A stretch of 64,000 nucleotides of DNA from Deltaproteobacteria bacterium (GTDB lineage: Bacteria > Myxococcota > Myxococcia > Myxococcales > SZAS-1). A program made the translations under genes and the position numbers. Shown piece after piece: positions 18,845 to 27,526 of the stretch. The notes under the pieces were generated by a model, which ran no database searches, was not told the origin of the DNA, and saw only the letters and a program-made list of their open reading frames with translations. How positions within the stretch are numbered: the stretch's first letter is position 1; the number at the start of each line of letters is the position of its first letter. The stretch lies in the NCBI GenBank assembly GCA_018266075.1, contig JAFEBB010000014.1, positions 1-64,000 of the forward strand, given 5' to 3'.

Positions 18845-19846
18845 ATGCGCGCGGCGGTGATCGATCGCTACGGCGGTCCGGACGTCCTCCACGTTTCCGA
18901 CGTGCCCGCGCCCCAGCCGGGCCCGGACGACCTGCTCATCGACGTGCACGCCGCGAGCGTCAATCCGGTCGACTTCAAGATCCGCGAGGGCAAGCTCAAG
19001 CCGGTGCTCAAGCTCTCGCTGCCGCAGATCATGGGCAGCGACTGCTCGGGCGTGGTGCGCGCGGTGGGCTCGCGGGTGTCGAGGTTCAAGGTCGGCGACG
19101 AGGTCTACGCGCGGCTGGAGAAGCTGCGCATGGGCGGGCTCGCGGAGCAGGTGGCGCTCGCGGAGTTCACCGCGGCGCTCAAGCCGAAGAACCTGACGCA
19201 CGTGGAAGCGGCGTCGCTGCCTCTGGTGGCGCTCACGGCGTCGCAGGCGCTCTTGCAGATTGGCCGCTTGCAGAAGGGCCAACGCGCGCTCATCCACGCT
19301 GGCGCGGGCGGTGTGGGCAGCTTCGCCATCCAGCTCGCGAAGAACGTGGGCGCGCAGGTGTTCACCACGGCGAGCGCGAGGAACCACGAGCTGGTTCGCT
19401 CGCTCGGCGCGGACACCCCGATCGACTACGCGACGCAGAAGTTCGAAGAGGTCGCGCGCGACTGCGACGTGGTCCTCGATACGCAAGGCGGCGACACGCT
19501 CCTCCGCTCGTTCGGGTGCGTGAAGAAGGGCGGCGTGCTGGTGTCGATTGGTGCCGTGCCGGACGCGATCACCGCCGAGGAGATGGAGCTCGGCGCGCTG
19601 ATCAAGGCCGGCTTGTGGTTCATGAACCGCAAGGTCCGCGCGCTCGCGAAGGCGCGGGGGATCACCTACCGCTACCTGTTCATGAAGCCCGACGGCGCGG
19701 AGCTGGCGCGGCTCGCGGGGCTGGTGGAGCAGGGCGCGCTCAAGCCACTCGTCGAGCGCACGTTTCCGCTCGAGCAGGTTCGCGATGCCTTCGCAGCCGT
19801 CGAGACCGGGCGCACGCGCGGCAAGATCGTGGTCGAGGTTCGCTAG
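18845..19846 (+). CDS. zinc-independent MDR oxidoreductase (quinone oxidoreductase-like)
   Basis: This 333-aa medium-chain dehydrogenase has an N-terminal GroES-like domain with SVNPVDFKIREG and a central NAD(P)-binding fold with AGAGGVGSFAIQLAK. The C-terminal LKPLVERTFPLEQVRDAF is characteristic of the QOR branch. The catalytic zinc ligands of alcohol dehydrogenases are absent, consistent with NADPH-dependent quinone or enone reduction. It follows the NUDIX gene by 4 nt on the same strand and overlaps the convergent rlmH gene by 4 nt. A second, only distantly similar QOR-type gene is at 26466-27443. Confidence 0.87.
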   Translation: MRAAVIDRYGGPDVLHVSDVPAPQPGPDDLLIDVHAASVNPVDFKIREGKLKPVLKLSLPQIMGSDCSGVVRAVGSRVSRFKVGDEVYARLEKLRMGGLAEQVALAEFTAALKPKNLTHVEAASLPLVALTASQALLQIGRLQKGQRALIHAGAGGVGSFAIQLAKNVGAQVFTTASARNHELVRSLGADTPIDYATQKFEEVARDCDVVLDTQGGDTLLRSFGCVKKGGVLVSIGAVPDAITAEEMELGALIKAGLWFMNRKVRALAKARGITYRYLFMKPDGAELARLAGLVEQGALKPLVERTFPLEQVRDAFAAVETGRTRGKIVVEVR

Positions 19847-20301
19847 TCGCGGTGGTACGGCTCGCCGCGCAGCAGCGTGAACGCGCGGTAGAGCTGCTCC
19901 GCCGCGACGACGCGCGCCAGCCGGTGCGGCAGCGTCAGCTTGGAGAGCGAGAGCGAGCGCTCGGCCTTGGCGCGAATCGACGCGCCGTGTCCGCTCGCGC
20001 CGCCGATGGCCAGCGCCAGATCCCGCCCCTCGGACAGCGTGCGCGCCAGCAGCTCCGAGAGCCCGCGCGAGTCGAGCTCCTTGCCGTGCTCATCGAGCAG
20101 CCAGAGCCGCTCGCGGTCGCCGAGCTTGTGAAGGAGCGCGTCGGCCTCTTCGTCGCGGCCGCGATCACCCTCGCGCTTGGACTCGGGGACTTCCACGAGC
20201 TCGAACTTCACATAGCGTGAAAGGCGTTTCTCGTACTCGCGCACCGCAGGCTCGAAGAGCCCGGAGCGGTCGCGCCCGACGGAGAGCAGCCGGATCTTCA
20301 T
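19843..20301 (-). CDS. rlmH: 23S rRNA pseudouridine-1915 N3-methyltransferase RlmH
   Basis: RlmH is a SPOUT methyltransferase that methylates pseudouridine 1915 of 23S rRNA on the assembled ribosome. The 152-aa length fits. Key motifs are LLDEHGKELDSRG, the SAM-binding AIGGASGHG, and the C-terminal EQLYRAFTLLRGEPYHR. The ATG at 20301 overlaps the rsfS stop (TGATG), so rsfS-rlmH is a coupled pair, a common arrangement in bacteria. The 3' end overlaps the convergent MDR gene. Confidence 0.95.
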   Translation of the reverse strand: MKIRLLSVGRDRSGLFEPAVREYEKRLSRYVKFELVEVPESKREGDRGRDEEADALLHKLGDRERLWLLDEHGKELDSRGLSELLARTLSEGRDLALAIGGASGHGASIRAKAERSLSLSKLTLPHRLARVVAAEQLYRAFTLLRGEPYHRD

Positions 20302-20777
20302 CAGTCGCGGATGAGCTCGCGCGGCGCGTCGGCCCAGAGTCCCTCGAGGTCGTAGAAGCTCCGGACCTGGTCCTCGAAGATGTGCGCCACCACGTCGCCG
20401 TAGTCGAGGAGCACCCAGCTGCCGCCCTGGCCCTCGACGGAGATGGGCATCACGCCCTGCTTCTTCAGCTCCACTTCCACGTTCTCGGCGATGGCCTTGA
20501 GCTGCGGACCTGCGGCGCCGCTCATGACCACGAAGTAGTCGGAGATGCTGGTCAGCCCGCGCACGTCGATGAGCAGGACGTTCTCGGCCTTCTTGTCGAG
20601 CGCGGCCTTGGCCACGGCTTTCGCGCGCTGGTGCGAGCGCTCGTCGGCGGCCTGCTTCACCGTGGTGGTCGACGCGCGGCCCGCTGGGCGCTTGGCGCGC
20701 GGGGCCTTGGGACGCGCGGTCTTGGCGTCGGCGCGGCGGGCGGGCTTGGCGGTGCGGGTGGGGCGCTTGGGAGGCAT
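20301..20777 (-). CDS. rsfS: ribosomal silencing factor RsfS
   Basis: RsfS binds ribosomal protein uL14 and blocks subunit joining. The core (about 48-158) has the family signatures NVLLIDVRGLTSISDYFVV and GSWVLLDYGDVVAHIF. The ~40-residue N-terminal extension is Lys/Arg/Ala/Pro-rich and not part of the usual RsfS fold; it may help rRNA contact. The ATG at 20777 was chosen because it starts this basic tail and has good spacing; a longer form to 20813 is possible. The unit rsfS-rlmH is divergent from the Spy-like gene. Confidence 0.93.
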   Translation of the reverse strand: MPPKRPTRTAKPARRADAKTARPKAPRAKRPAGRASTTTVKQAADERSHQRAKAVAKAALDKKAENVLLIDVRGLTSISDYFVVMSGAAGPQLKAIAENVEVELKKQGVMPISVEGQGGSWVLLDYGDVVAHIFEDQVRSFYDLEGLWADAPRELIRD

Positions 20778-20939
20778 GGGGCAGGTGATTGCGGATTGCC
20801 GGCGGGACGTCAAGCGGAACGGGTGCGCCCGCGCGACCGGGCCCCGCGCCGCCCGCGCGTGCGGTTGAGGGCCATCGCATCGCCGCTACCTTGATTTTGA
20901 AGGCCCAGATGCACCTTCCCACCTCCAAGGAGGGCCCAC

Positions 20940-21449
20940 ATGAAACGCACGATGATCCCGCTGATGGCGCTGCTGGGCGGGGCGCCCGCCCTGGCCCTGG
21001 CTGCCGAGACGTCGAACACGCCGGCAACCAACGCGCCGAGCTCCGGCAGCGAAGCCCAATGCCCGCACGCCATGGGCGAGAAGATGGCGGGCAAGCTCGG
21101 GCTCGACGCGCAGGCGACCGCGAAGTTCGATCAAACCAACGAGAAGTTCCGCGAGCAGATGAAGCCCGTCTGGCAGGACGCGCGCCAGACCCAGGACGCG
21201 CTCAAGCAAGAGCTCGCCAAGCCGCAGCCCGACTCGACCAAGCTCACCTCGCTCTCGGACCAGCTGACGAACGATCACCAGAAGCTGGTGAGCCTGCAGC
21301 AGCAGAAGCTCTCCGCGCTGAAGTCGGAGCTCACGCCGGAGCAGTACGCGCAGTTCCTGGTGAACCGCGGCGAGGTCGCGCGCGGCATGTTCCACCACGG
21401 GATGGGCGAGTCGGCGGGCGAGAGCACCGCGCCCACGCCGAGCTACTAG
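20940..21449 (+). CDS. Spy/CpxP-like periplasmic protein (LTXXQ type)
   Basis: This 169-aa exported protein has a signal peptide ending near ALALA and an excellent AAGGAGG at 20927-20933. The mature part is almost wholly helical and charged. It contains the LTPEQYAQF segment of the LTXXQ family, to which periplasmic chaperones and stress sensors Spy and CpxP belong. Single Cys and His residues occur near the N-terminus (QCPHAMG) and a His/Met patch near the C-terminus (MFHHGMG), which could bind metal. It stands alone, divergent from rsfS and convergent with the 61-aa gene. Confidence 0.75.
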   Translation: MKRTMIPLMALLGGAPALALAAETSNTPATNAPSSGSEAQCPHAMGEKMAGKLGLDAQATAKFDQTNEKFREQMKPVWQDARQTQDALKQELAKPQPDSTKLTSLSDQLTNDHQKLVSLQQQKLSALKSELTPEQYAQFLVNRGEVARGMFHHGMGESAGESTAPTPSY

Positions 21450-21460
21450 GGCAGTACGGA

Positions 21461-21646
21461 TCAGCGCGCGCTGGCCACGACCACAGGCGTCGCGGCCGGC
21501 GCCGGCGGCTCGTAGCCCATGGAGTGCATGAACTTGTAGCTGGGCGGCTTGCCGTAGGTGGCGGAGATGAGGAACTGGACCCCATTGGCCACCGGCCAGG
21601 CGAACGCCGCCGCCAGGCACACCACCAGCACACCGATCGTCTTCAT
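21461..21646 (-). CDS. small exported/membrane peptide (61 aa)
   Basis: The ORF starts at the ATG at 21646 with an AGGGACG ribosome-binding site a few nt upstream. It has a hydrophobic N-terminus (IGVLVVCLAAAFAWPVA) that acts as a signal or single membrane helix, followed by a short polar segment and an Ala/Pro/Val-rich end. I recognise no family. It faces the Spy-like gene tail to tail with 11 nt between stops. Confidence 0.55.
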   Translation of the reverse strand: MKTIGVLVVCLAAAFAWPVANGVQFLISATYGKPPSYKFMHSMGYEPPAPAATPVVVASAR

Positions 21647-21842
21647 GGCTCGTCCCTTCGAGGTTTGAAGGTCGAGATCGCAAGGCCCGTGCCTGTGGCG
21701 CCGCGAGGGGAAATCGCGCTTGGACGTGCAAGCCGTGCGTCGACCTGGGAGTGCCTGAGCGGCGTGGGTGCAGCGGCTGCGCGTCAGTGGGCTGGCCTGC
21801 GGAAACGACCCGCACCACATCGTCACCCGCGCCGGATGCCCG

Positions 21843-21965
21843 CGAAATTGGCTTTCCGTCTTGATCCACGAGCGACATCTTCAGCGTGTAGATCGAGTCC
21901 GCCGGCGGGGACGCGCGGGCCACGCCAGCCATGAACAGCGCGGCGATGAGCGCGACGTGCTTCAT
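21843..21965 (-). pseudogene. 5' remnant of an SCO1/SenC-like gene
   Basis: An ATG-started segment encodes a signal peptide and the first mature residues with DSIYTLKMSLVDQDGKPI. This pattern matches the start of SCO family copper chaperones (DSIYxLxxxLxDQxG). After residue 41 the similarity stops and the frame runs on into unrelated sequence without the CxxxC metal site. The gene therefore looks truncated by deletion. Its ATG overlaps the stop of the SUMF1 remnant just upstream, so the two once formed a coupled pair. Confidence 0.55.
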
Positions 21966-22057
21966 GGCGTCTCCGCGTTCTTGGCGCAGCGGAAGCCGAG
22001 GTTCGCGGTGGTGAAGTGCGCCTCGAGGGAGCTGCGGATGCGGAGCGCATGAACGCG
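21962..22057 (-). pseudogene. 3' remnant of a SUMF1/formylglycine-generating-enzyme-like gene
   Basis: The last 31 codons before a TGA read as the conserved C-terminus of SUMF1/EgtB-type proteins, with FTTANLGFRCAKN (the GFRCA signature). Upstream no matching frame continues; the rest of the gene is missing. The stop overlaps the start of the SCO-like remnant (ATGA). Confidence 0.55.
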
Positions 22058-22122
22058 GCGCAGTCGAGCTTGGCGCCGGCGGTCTCCGCGCCACCGCCGC
22101 AGTTCGCTGCGGCGCCGCGCGC

Positions 22123-22254
22123 GACGGCCTCGCGTTCACCGAGCGCATCCTGGCCTGGTGCGGCCAGCCCACGCCCGACGTCCTCCCCGCGGTCGCGGTC
22201 AGCGCGCGCACCGGCGAGCTCGCGCTGGATGCGATTCTGAAGCTCATCCGCTGA
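22123..22254 (+). pseudogene. possible 3' remnant of a small GTPase-like gene
   Basis: On the plus strand an open frame without a convincing start ends in VLPAVAVSARTGELALDAI and a TGA at 22252-22254. This resembles the C-terminal end of P-loop GTPases (the SARTGE motif followed by a helix). Nothing upstream supports a complete gene. It adds to the signs that 21843-22254 is a deletion scar. The rest up to the transketolase start holds no feature I can name. Confidence 0.35.
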
Positions 22255-22360
22255 AGGTCGCGCGTCGTTCGGTCAACGCAGGTGCCGTCGAGCCTCGATT
22301 GATCGTTGCATTTCTCCGCGCCGCCGCCTCCAATGCAGCCACTGCCTCCCGAGGGGAACC

Positions 22361-24343
22361 ATGCCCGACTTCAACAAGCTTTCCGCCGCGAGCCTCATGG
22401 CGCGCGGGCTGGCGATGGATGCGGTCCACAAGTCGGAGTCCGGCCACCTCGGCCTGCCGCTGGGCTGCGCGGAGATCGGCGCGGCCATCTACGGCGACCT
22501 GCTCAACCACGATCCCGCGCACCCGGAGTGGCTCGGCCGCGATCGCTTCGTGCTCTCCGCGGGCCACGGGAGCATGTTCCTCTACGCCTGGCTGCACCTC
22601 ACCGGCTACCCCATCTCGATCGATGACGTGAAGGCGTTCCGGCAGTGGGAGTCGAAGACGCCGGGGCACCCCGAGTTCCACTACACGCCGGGCGTCGAGG
22701 CCACGACCGGCCCGCTCGGCCAGGGCGTGGGCAACGCGGTGGGCCACGCCATCGCCGCGAAGATGCTCACCGGGCGCTTCGACACCGGCGCCGACAAGCT
22801 CTTCGACGGCACCATCTGGTGCCTCGCCGGCGACGGCTGCATGCAGGAGGGCGTGGCGGCGGAGGCGTCGGCGCTCGCTGGCCACCTCAAGCTCGACAAC
22901 CTCATCCTCATCTACGACGCCAACCACGTGACCCTCGACGCGATGGCCGCGCAGTCGCAGAGCGAGGACACCGCCAAGCGCTTCGAGGCGTACGGCTTCG
23001 AGGTGCTGCACCTCGATCAGGGCAACGACATCAAGCAGGTCCACGAAGTCCTCAGCCGCGCGCGCGATCGCAAGAGCGGCAAGCCGCGCTTCGTGGTGGC
23101 GCACACGCTCATCGGCAAGGGCATCCCGGAGGTCGCGGGCACGCAGAAGGCGCACGGCGAGGCGGGCGCCAAGTTCATCGACGCCGACCGCGAGAAGCTC
23201 GGGCTCCCCAAGGAGACGTTCTTCGTCAGCGACGAGGTAAAGACCTTCTTCGCCGCGCGCAAGGCCGAGCTCGGCAAGGCGTACACCGCGTGGCAGGCCA
23301 AGTACGACGCGTGGATCGCCAAGAACCCCGAGCAGGCCAAGGCGCTCGACGCCGCGCTCTCGCGCTCGGTGCCCGGCGACTTGATGGCGAAGATCCCTGC
23401 GTTCGCCGCCGACACCAAGATCGCCACCCGCAAGGCCGGTGAGACCGCGCTGCAGGTCGTTGCGAAGGAAGTGCCCTCGCTCATCGGCGCGAGCGCGGAC
23501 CTCTACGGCTCCACGCTGAACTACATCGCCGGCGGCGAAGACTTCACCGCCGAGAACCGCAAGGGCCGCAACATCCGCATCGGCATCCGCGAGCACGCGA
23601 TGGGCGCGGTGATGAACGGCATCGCCTACCACGGCGGGGTGCGGCCCCACGGCGCCACGTTCCTGGTGTTCGCCGACTACTTGCGGCCCAGCATCCGCCT
23701 CGCGGCGATGTCGCACCTGCCGGTCATCTACATCTTCACGCACGACTCGGTCGGCGTCGGCGAGGACGGCCCCACGCACCAGCCGGTGGAGACGGTGATG
23801 GGCCTGCGCGTGATCCCGAACCTGGACCTCATCCGCCCCGCGGACCCTGAGGAGACGGCGGCCGCGTGGGTGGCGGCGATGTCGCGGGTCGACGGGCCCA
23901 CGCTGGTGGCGCTCACGCGCCAGGCGGTGCCCATGCTTCCCGGCGACGCGGCGACCAAGCGCGACGGCGTGCTCAAGGGCGGCTACGTGCTCGTGAAGGA
24001 GACCGCGCCGCTGGAGACGATCCTCATCGGCACCGGCAGCGAGGTGCAGCACGCGGTGGCCGCGGCGAAGACGCTCGGCGCCGGCACGCGCGTGGTGAGC
24101 CTGCCGTGCTGGCCGCGCTTCGAGCGCCAGAGCCAGGCCTACCGCGACTCCGTGCTGCCCCCGTCGTGCACGAAGCGCGTGTCCATCGAGGCTGGCGTGA
24201 CGCTCGGCTGGCAGAAGTACGTGGGCCTGGCCGGCAAGTCGATCGGGCTCGACGGCTTTGGAAACAGCGCGCCCGGTGCGATCGTGATGGAGAAGCGCGG
24301 GATCACCGCGGCGCACGTGGTCGAGGCGGCGAAGTCGCTCTAG
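22361..24343 (+). CDS. tkt: transketolase
   Basis: This thiamine diphosphate enzyme transfers two-carbon ketol units in the pentose phosphate pathway. It has 660 aa, full length. The N-terminal domain has SGHLGLPLG and the ThDP-binding [13 protein letters not shown] followed by LILIYDAN. The middle domain has [13 protein letters not shown] and [16 protein letters not shown], and the C-terminal domain [11 protein letters not shown]. The frame is intact and the ATG at 22361 is preceded by a GAGGGGAACC stretch. It is followed on the same strand by an FtsE-like gene after 23 nt, though no functional link is evident. Confidence 0.95.
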   Translation: MPDFNKLSAASLMARGLAMDAVHKSESGHLGLPLGCAEIGAAIYGDLLNHDPAHPEWLGRDRFVLSAGHGSMFLYAWLHLTGYPISIDDVKAFRQWESKTPGHPEFHYTPGVEATTGPLGQGVGNAVGHAIAAKMLTGRFDTGADKLFDGTIWCLAGDGCMQEGVAAEASALAGHLKLDNLILIYDANHVTLDAMAAQSQSEDTAKRFEAYGFEVLHLDQGNDIKQVHEVLSRARDRKSGKPRFVVAHTLIGKGIPEVAGTQKAHGEAGAKFIDADREKLGLPKETFFVSDEVKTFFAARKAELGKAYTAWQAKYDAWIAKNPEQAKALDAALSRSVPGDLMAKIPAFAADTKIATRKAGETALQVVAKEVPSLIGASADLYGSTLNYIAGGEDFTAENRKGRNIRIGIREHAMGAVMNGIAYHGGVRPHGATFLVFADYLRPSIRLAAMSHLPVIYIFTHDSVGVGEDGPTHQPVETVMGLRVIPNLDLIRPADPEETAAAWVAAMSRVDGPTLVALTRQAVPMLPGDAATKRDGVLKGGYVLVKETAPLETILIGTGSEVQHAVAAAKTLGAGTRVVSLPCWPRFERQSQAYRDSVLPPSCTKRVSIEAGVTLGWQKYVGLAGKSIGLDGFGNSAPGAIVMEKRGITAAHVVEAAKSL

Positions 24344-24366
24344 CTCTCTGGGTCAGTGGGTTTTTG

Positions 24367-25062
24367 ATGATTCAGATGTTTCACGTCTACAAGGCGTACC
24401 CGGGCGATCCGCCGGTGCTCCACGACGTGAACCTCTCGGTGGAGAAGGGCGACTTCGTCTTCCTCACCGGGCCCTCGGGCGCGGGCAAGACCACGCTGCT
24501 CAAGCTCATCTTCTGCGCCGAGAAGTCCACCAAGGGCCAGATCCTGGTGAACGGCCGCAACATCGCGCGCCTCGCCGACAGCGCGGTTCCGTACCTGCGC
24601 CGCAACATCGGCGTCGTGTTCCAGGACTTCAAGCTCCTGCCCACGCGCACGGTCGCCGAGAACGTGGCCTTCACGCTGGACGTGCTCGGCATCTCGCGCA
24701 CCGCCAGCCGTCGGCGCGTGCTCAACATGCTCAAGCAGGTGGGCCTCGAGCACAAAGCCGACGCCTATCCGCAGAAGCTCTCCGGCGGTGAGCAGCAGCG
24801 CGTGTCCATCGCGCGGGCGCTCGTGAACGATCCCGCGATTCTTCTCGCCGACGAGCCCACCGGCAACCTCGATCCCGGGCTGACCTTGCAGATCATGGAC
24901 ATGCTGCGCGACTTCAACGCGCGCGGCACCACGGTCCTGGTGGCCACGCACGATCGCACGCTGCTCGAGCGCTACCGGCGCCGGACGATCGCGCTGGAGA
25001 AGGGTCGCATCGTCGCCGATCAGACCGGCGCGCCGCCAGCGTGGGTCTCCGGAACGATTTGA
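24367..25062 (+). CDS. ftsE: FtsE-like ABC transporter ATPase
   Basis: This 231-aa ABC ATPase has Walker A (GPSGAGKTT), a Q-loop [10 protein letters not shown], the signature LSGGEQQR, Walker [13 protein letters not shown] and the H-loop [20 protein letters not shown] at the N-terminus and the [16 protein letters not shown] stretch are typical of FtsE, which works with FtsX to activate peptidoglycan hydrolases at division. Unusually, no ftsX follows; the next gene is convergent and encodes a serine hydrolase. LolD/MacB-type ATPases are a less likely alternative. No Shine-Dalgarno is visible before the ATG. Confidence 0.82.
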   Translation: MIQMFHVYKAYPGDPPVLHDVNLSVEKGDFVFLTGPSGAGKTTLLKLIFCAEKSTKGQILVNGRNIARLADSAVPYLRRNIGVVFQDFKLLPTRTVAENVAFTLDVLGISRTASRRRVLNMLKQVGLEHKADAYPQKLSGGEQQRVSIARALVNDPAILLADEPTGNLDPGLTLQIMDMLRDFNARGTTVLVATHDRTLLERYRRRTIALEKGRIVADQTGAPPAWVSGTI

Positions 25063-25065
25063 AAC

Positions 25066-26415
25066 CTATTTGTTCGGTTTCTCGGGCAGCCGCGCGTACG
25101 TGTACTCGACGAGAGCGCGCGCGGCTTCGTAGACGTGCCCGAGCGCTTCGTCACTCTTGTCGTCGGGAAAGTTGAAGTCCGAAACCGATACCGCTATCGG
25201 GCCGCGATCGGTCTGCGTCACCAGCCCCAGAGAGCGCACGTCGGTCTCCACGCCGTTCTTGGCGCCCGCGCTCAGGAAGTGCTCGTCGATGGGCAGCGGC
25301 CCCGAGCCGCCGTCGCCCATGAAGCGCAGGAAGCAGCGCGAGCTCGCCGCGCCCTCGAGCTGCCCGAGTTGCGCGTTCTCGTAGAGCGCCACCAGCTCGT
25401 CGGCGCGCAGGTTCCAGTCGATCACGTGCGCCACGGCCTTGCGCGAGTCGCCCGTCGACTTCCCCTCGTCGCAGCGGGTGTGGAACTCCTCGGGCCCGAG
25501 CGAGAAGCCGTCGCGGGCGGCGTCATCGGCGGCGGCCACGCGCGCGTCGGCGCTCAGCGATTGCAGATACGACGCTTGATCCTTCGGCTCGCGGCCACGC
25601 AGCGGCCCCAACCCGCACTCGAGCGCGAACAGTCCCTCGGTGGTGATCAGCGGCGGAACGTGCTGCACGCCCGCGGCTTCGGCGGTGCGCGAGATGGCGT
25701 CGATGCCGAGCAGATCGCGCAGGAAGTCGGCGGAGGTGTTGTCGCTGTCGGAGACCAGCAGGTGCAGGTAGTCGCGCACCGTGGGCTGCAAGCCGGGATC
25801 GAACTTGCAGAGCACGCAGCTCGGCGTCCCCCGCACCTCTGCAGGAAGCGAGAGCCGATCCGTGAGCTGCCGCTGGCCGCGACCGACCTCCACGCACGCG
25901 CGCGCGAGGAGCAGCGTCTTGTACTGGCTGGCCACGGGCTGCGGCTGGTCCTGGCGATAGCCGAACGCGATCTCGCGGTGCTCCGCGGCCTGCACGTACG
26001 CGCTCGCCATGCCGGGCATGGCCTCGAAGGCCTTCTGCAGCTCGGGCTCGGTCATCGGCGCCGAGCCGTAGCCGTAGAACCAGAAGCCCGAGAGCCGGCC
26101 CGCGTCGTCGAACACCAGCCGCAGCTTTTCGGCGAACGGCGACGCCTCGTAGAAGCCGGCCACGTCCCAGGTGTTGCCGTCGCGCTTGAGCACGCGGACA
26201 CTCTTCAGCGCCTTGTGGCCCTTGCGGAAGTCGTCCTCGAAGCCTCTCCAGCCGTTTCCGAAGACGCTGTTCAGGCCGTCGGTCACTTCGAGATCGGAGT
26301 CGCCCGAGTCCATCTGGTGCAGCGCGCGGACGGGCGGCACGTCCTCCTCGCCGGGCGCGAGGTGAAGCGTGGCGCAGCCGGTGAAGAGCAGGGCGATGAG
26401 CGCGAGGCGACGCAC
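25066..26415 (-). CDS. class A beta-lactamase-like serine hydrolase, lipoprotein
   Basis: This 449-aa protein has a penicillin-binding/beta-lactamase fold. Catalytic SxxK is SQYK (Ser163, Lys166), SDN is at 224-226, and the third motif is KNG (386-388) instead of KTG. The ~130 residues before SxxK form an extra alpha/beta domain with an FWFYGYG segment, as in some cell-wall serine hydrolases. The GTG at 26415 yields a lipoprotein signal (ALIALLFTGC); an upstream ATG at 26469 would bury it. It is probably a peptidoglycan or beta-lactam hydrolase in the envelope; resistance cannot be inferred. It follows the quinone oxidoreductase gene on the same strand. Confidence 0.75.
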   Translation of the reverse strand: MRRLALIALLFTGCATLHLAPGEEDVPPVRALHQMDSGDSDLEVTDGLNSVFGNGWRGFEDDFRKGHKALKSVRVLKRDGNTWDVAGFYEASPFAEKLRLVFDDAGRLSGFWFYGYGSAPMTEPELQKAFEAMPGMASAYVQAAEHREIAFGYRQDQPQPVASQYKTLLLARACVEVGRGQRQLTDRLSLPAEVRGTPSCVLCKFDPGLQPTVRDYLHLLVSDSDNTSADFLRDLLGIDAISRTAEAAGVQHVPPLITTEGLFALECGLGPLRGREPKDQASYLQSLSADARVAAADDAARDGFSLGPEEFHTRCDEGKSTGDSRKAVAHVIDWNLRADELVALYENAQLGQLEGAASSRCFLRFMGDGGSGPLPIDEHFLSAGAKNGVETDVRSLGLVTQTDRGPIAVSVSDFNFPDDKSDEALGHVYEAARALVEYTYARLPEKPNK

Positions 26416-26465
26416 GCGGGGAGAGTAGCTGAGTCGGCGCTGGGAAGCGCCTCCCACAACCCACT

Positions 26466-27443
26466 TCACGACACGGTCAGGATCAGCTTCCCGCGCGTGG
26501 CCCGGCCCTCGAGCAGCTTGTGCGCCTGCGCGGCGTCGGCGAGCGGCAGTGCGCGATCGATGTGCAGCGCGTACCGGCCGTCACGGACACCCTGGAACAC
26601 GGGCGTTCCCAGCGCGAGCGTCGAGGCGCGATCGTGCGCGTAGTCGCGCAGGCTTGGCCGGGTGATGAAGAGCGAGCCCTTCTGCGCCAGCACGCCCAGA
26701 TCGAACGGCGGCACCGCGCCCGAGGCCATGCCAAAGAGCGCGAGCACGCCGCGCGGCCGCAGGCTGTCGAGGCTGCCGGCGAAGGTGTCCTTGCCCACGC
26801 CGTCGTAGACCGCCGCGCACTTCTTCCCGCCGGTGAGGCGCGCGACCTCCGTGGCCACATCCTGCGAGCGGTAGAGGATGGCGTGATCGGCGCCGGCCTT
26901 CTTCGCGAGCGCGGCCTTCTCCTCCGAGCCGACGGTGCCGATCACCGTCGCGCCGCGCTCCTTGGCCATCGCACAGAGCCACAGACCGACGCCGCCCGAA
27001 GCCGCGTGCACCAGCACGAAGTCGCCGCGCTGCACAGGATAGGTCTGGTCGACGAGGAACTTGGCGGTCATGCCCTGCAGCAGCGCCGCGGCGGCCTTCT
27101 CGAATTCGAGTCCGTCGGGGAGCGGGACGAGCCGCCAGGCGTGCACGTTCGCGGCTTCGGCGTACGCGCCGAGCTCCATCGCGTACGCGACCTTGTCGCC
27201 GACCTTGACGCCCTCCACGTTCGGCCCGAGCGCCTCGACGACGCCCGCGCCCTCGGACCCCGGCGTGAACGGCGGCGGAATCGGGTAGCGCCCTTCGCGG
27301 TGGTAGACGTCGACGTAGTTCACGCCGATGGCGCGAAGCCGCACGCGCACCTGGCCTGGAGCTGGCTCGGGCAGCTCGCGATCGCGAAGCTCGAGCGCCT
27401 CGGGGCCGCCCGGATTGTTCACGACGATGGCCTTCACATTCAT
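26466..27443 (-). CDS. NADPH:quinone oxidoreductase-like MDR enzyme
   Basis: This 325-aa enzyme of the zinc-free QOR family begins with VNNPGGPEALELRDRELPEP and has the NADPH fold motif HAASGGVGLWLCAMAK. The YVDVYHREGRYP and AAALLQGMTAKFLV segments are diagnostic for QOR1-type quinone reductases. It would catalyse one- or two-electron reduction of quinones with NADPH. The ATG at 27443 gives the standard length. It is divergent from the arginase-family gene (83-bp gap). Confidence 0.92.
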   Translation of the reverse strand: MNVKAIVVNNPGGPEALELRDRELPEPAPGQVRVRLRAIGVNYVDVYHREGRYPIPPPFTPGSEGAGVVEALGPNVEGVKVGDKVAYAMELGAYAEAANVHAWRLVPLPDGLEFEKAAAALLQGMTAKFLVDQTYPVQRGDFVLVHAASGGVGLWLCAMAKERGATVIGTVGSEEKAALAKKAGADHAILYRSQDVATEVARLTGGKKCAAVYDGVGKDTFAGSLDSLRPRGVLALFGMASGAVPPFDLGVLAQKGSLFITRPSLRDYAHDRASTLALGTPVFQGVRDGRYALHIDRALPLADAAQAHKLLEGRATRGKLILTVS

Positions 27444-27526
27444 GTGCCCGCTCCCGGCTGAGGGCCCATGCGTGCGTCCGGGGGAACGGTTTCGCAACCG
27501 CAATCGTTACGGTAAGAGGTGCGCCC

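Noticed and set aside
25061-25081. 6-bp inverted repeat between the FtsE-like and serine hydrolase genes
   Set aside because: The stem is short and A/T-rich with a 9-nt loop and no T-tract; too weak to call a terminator.
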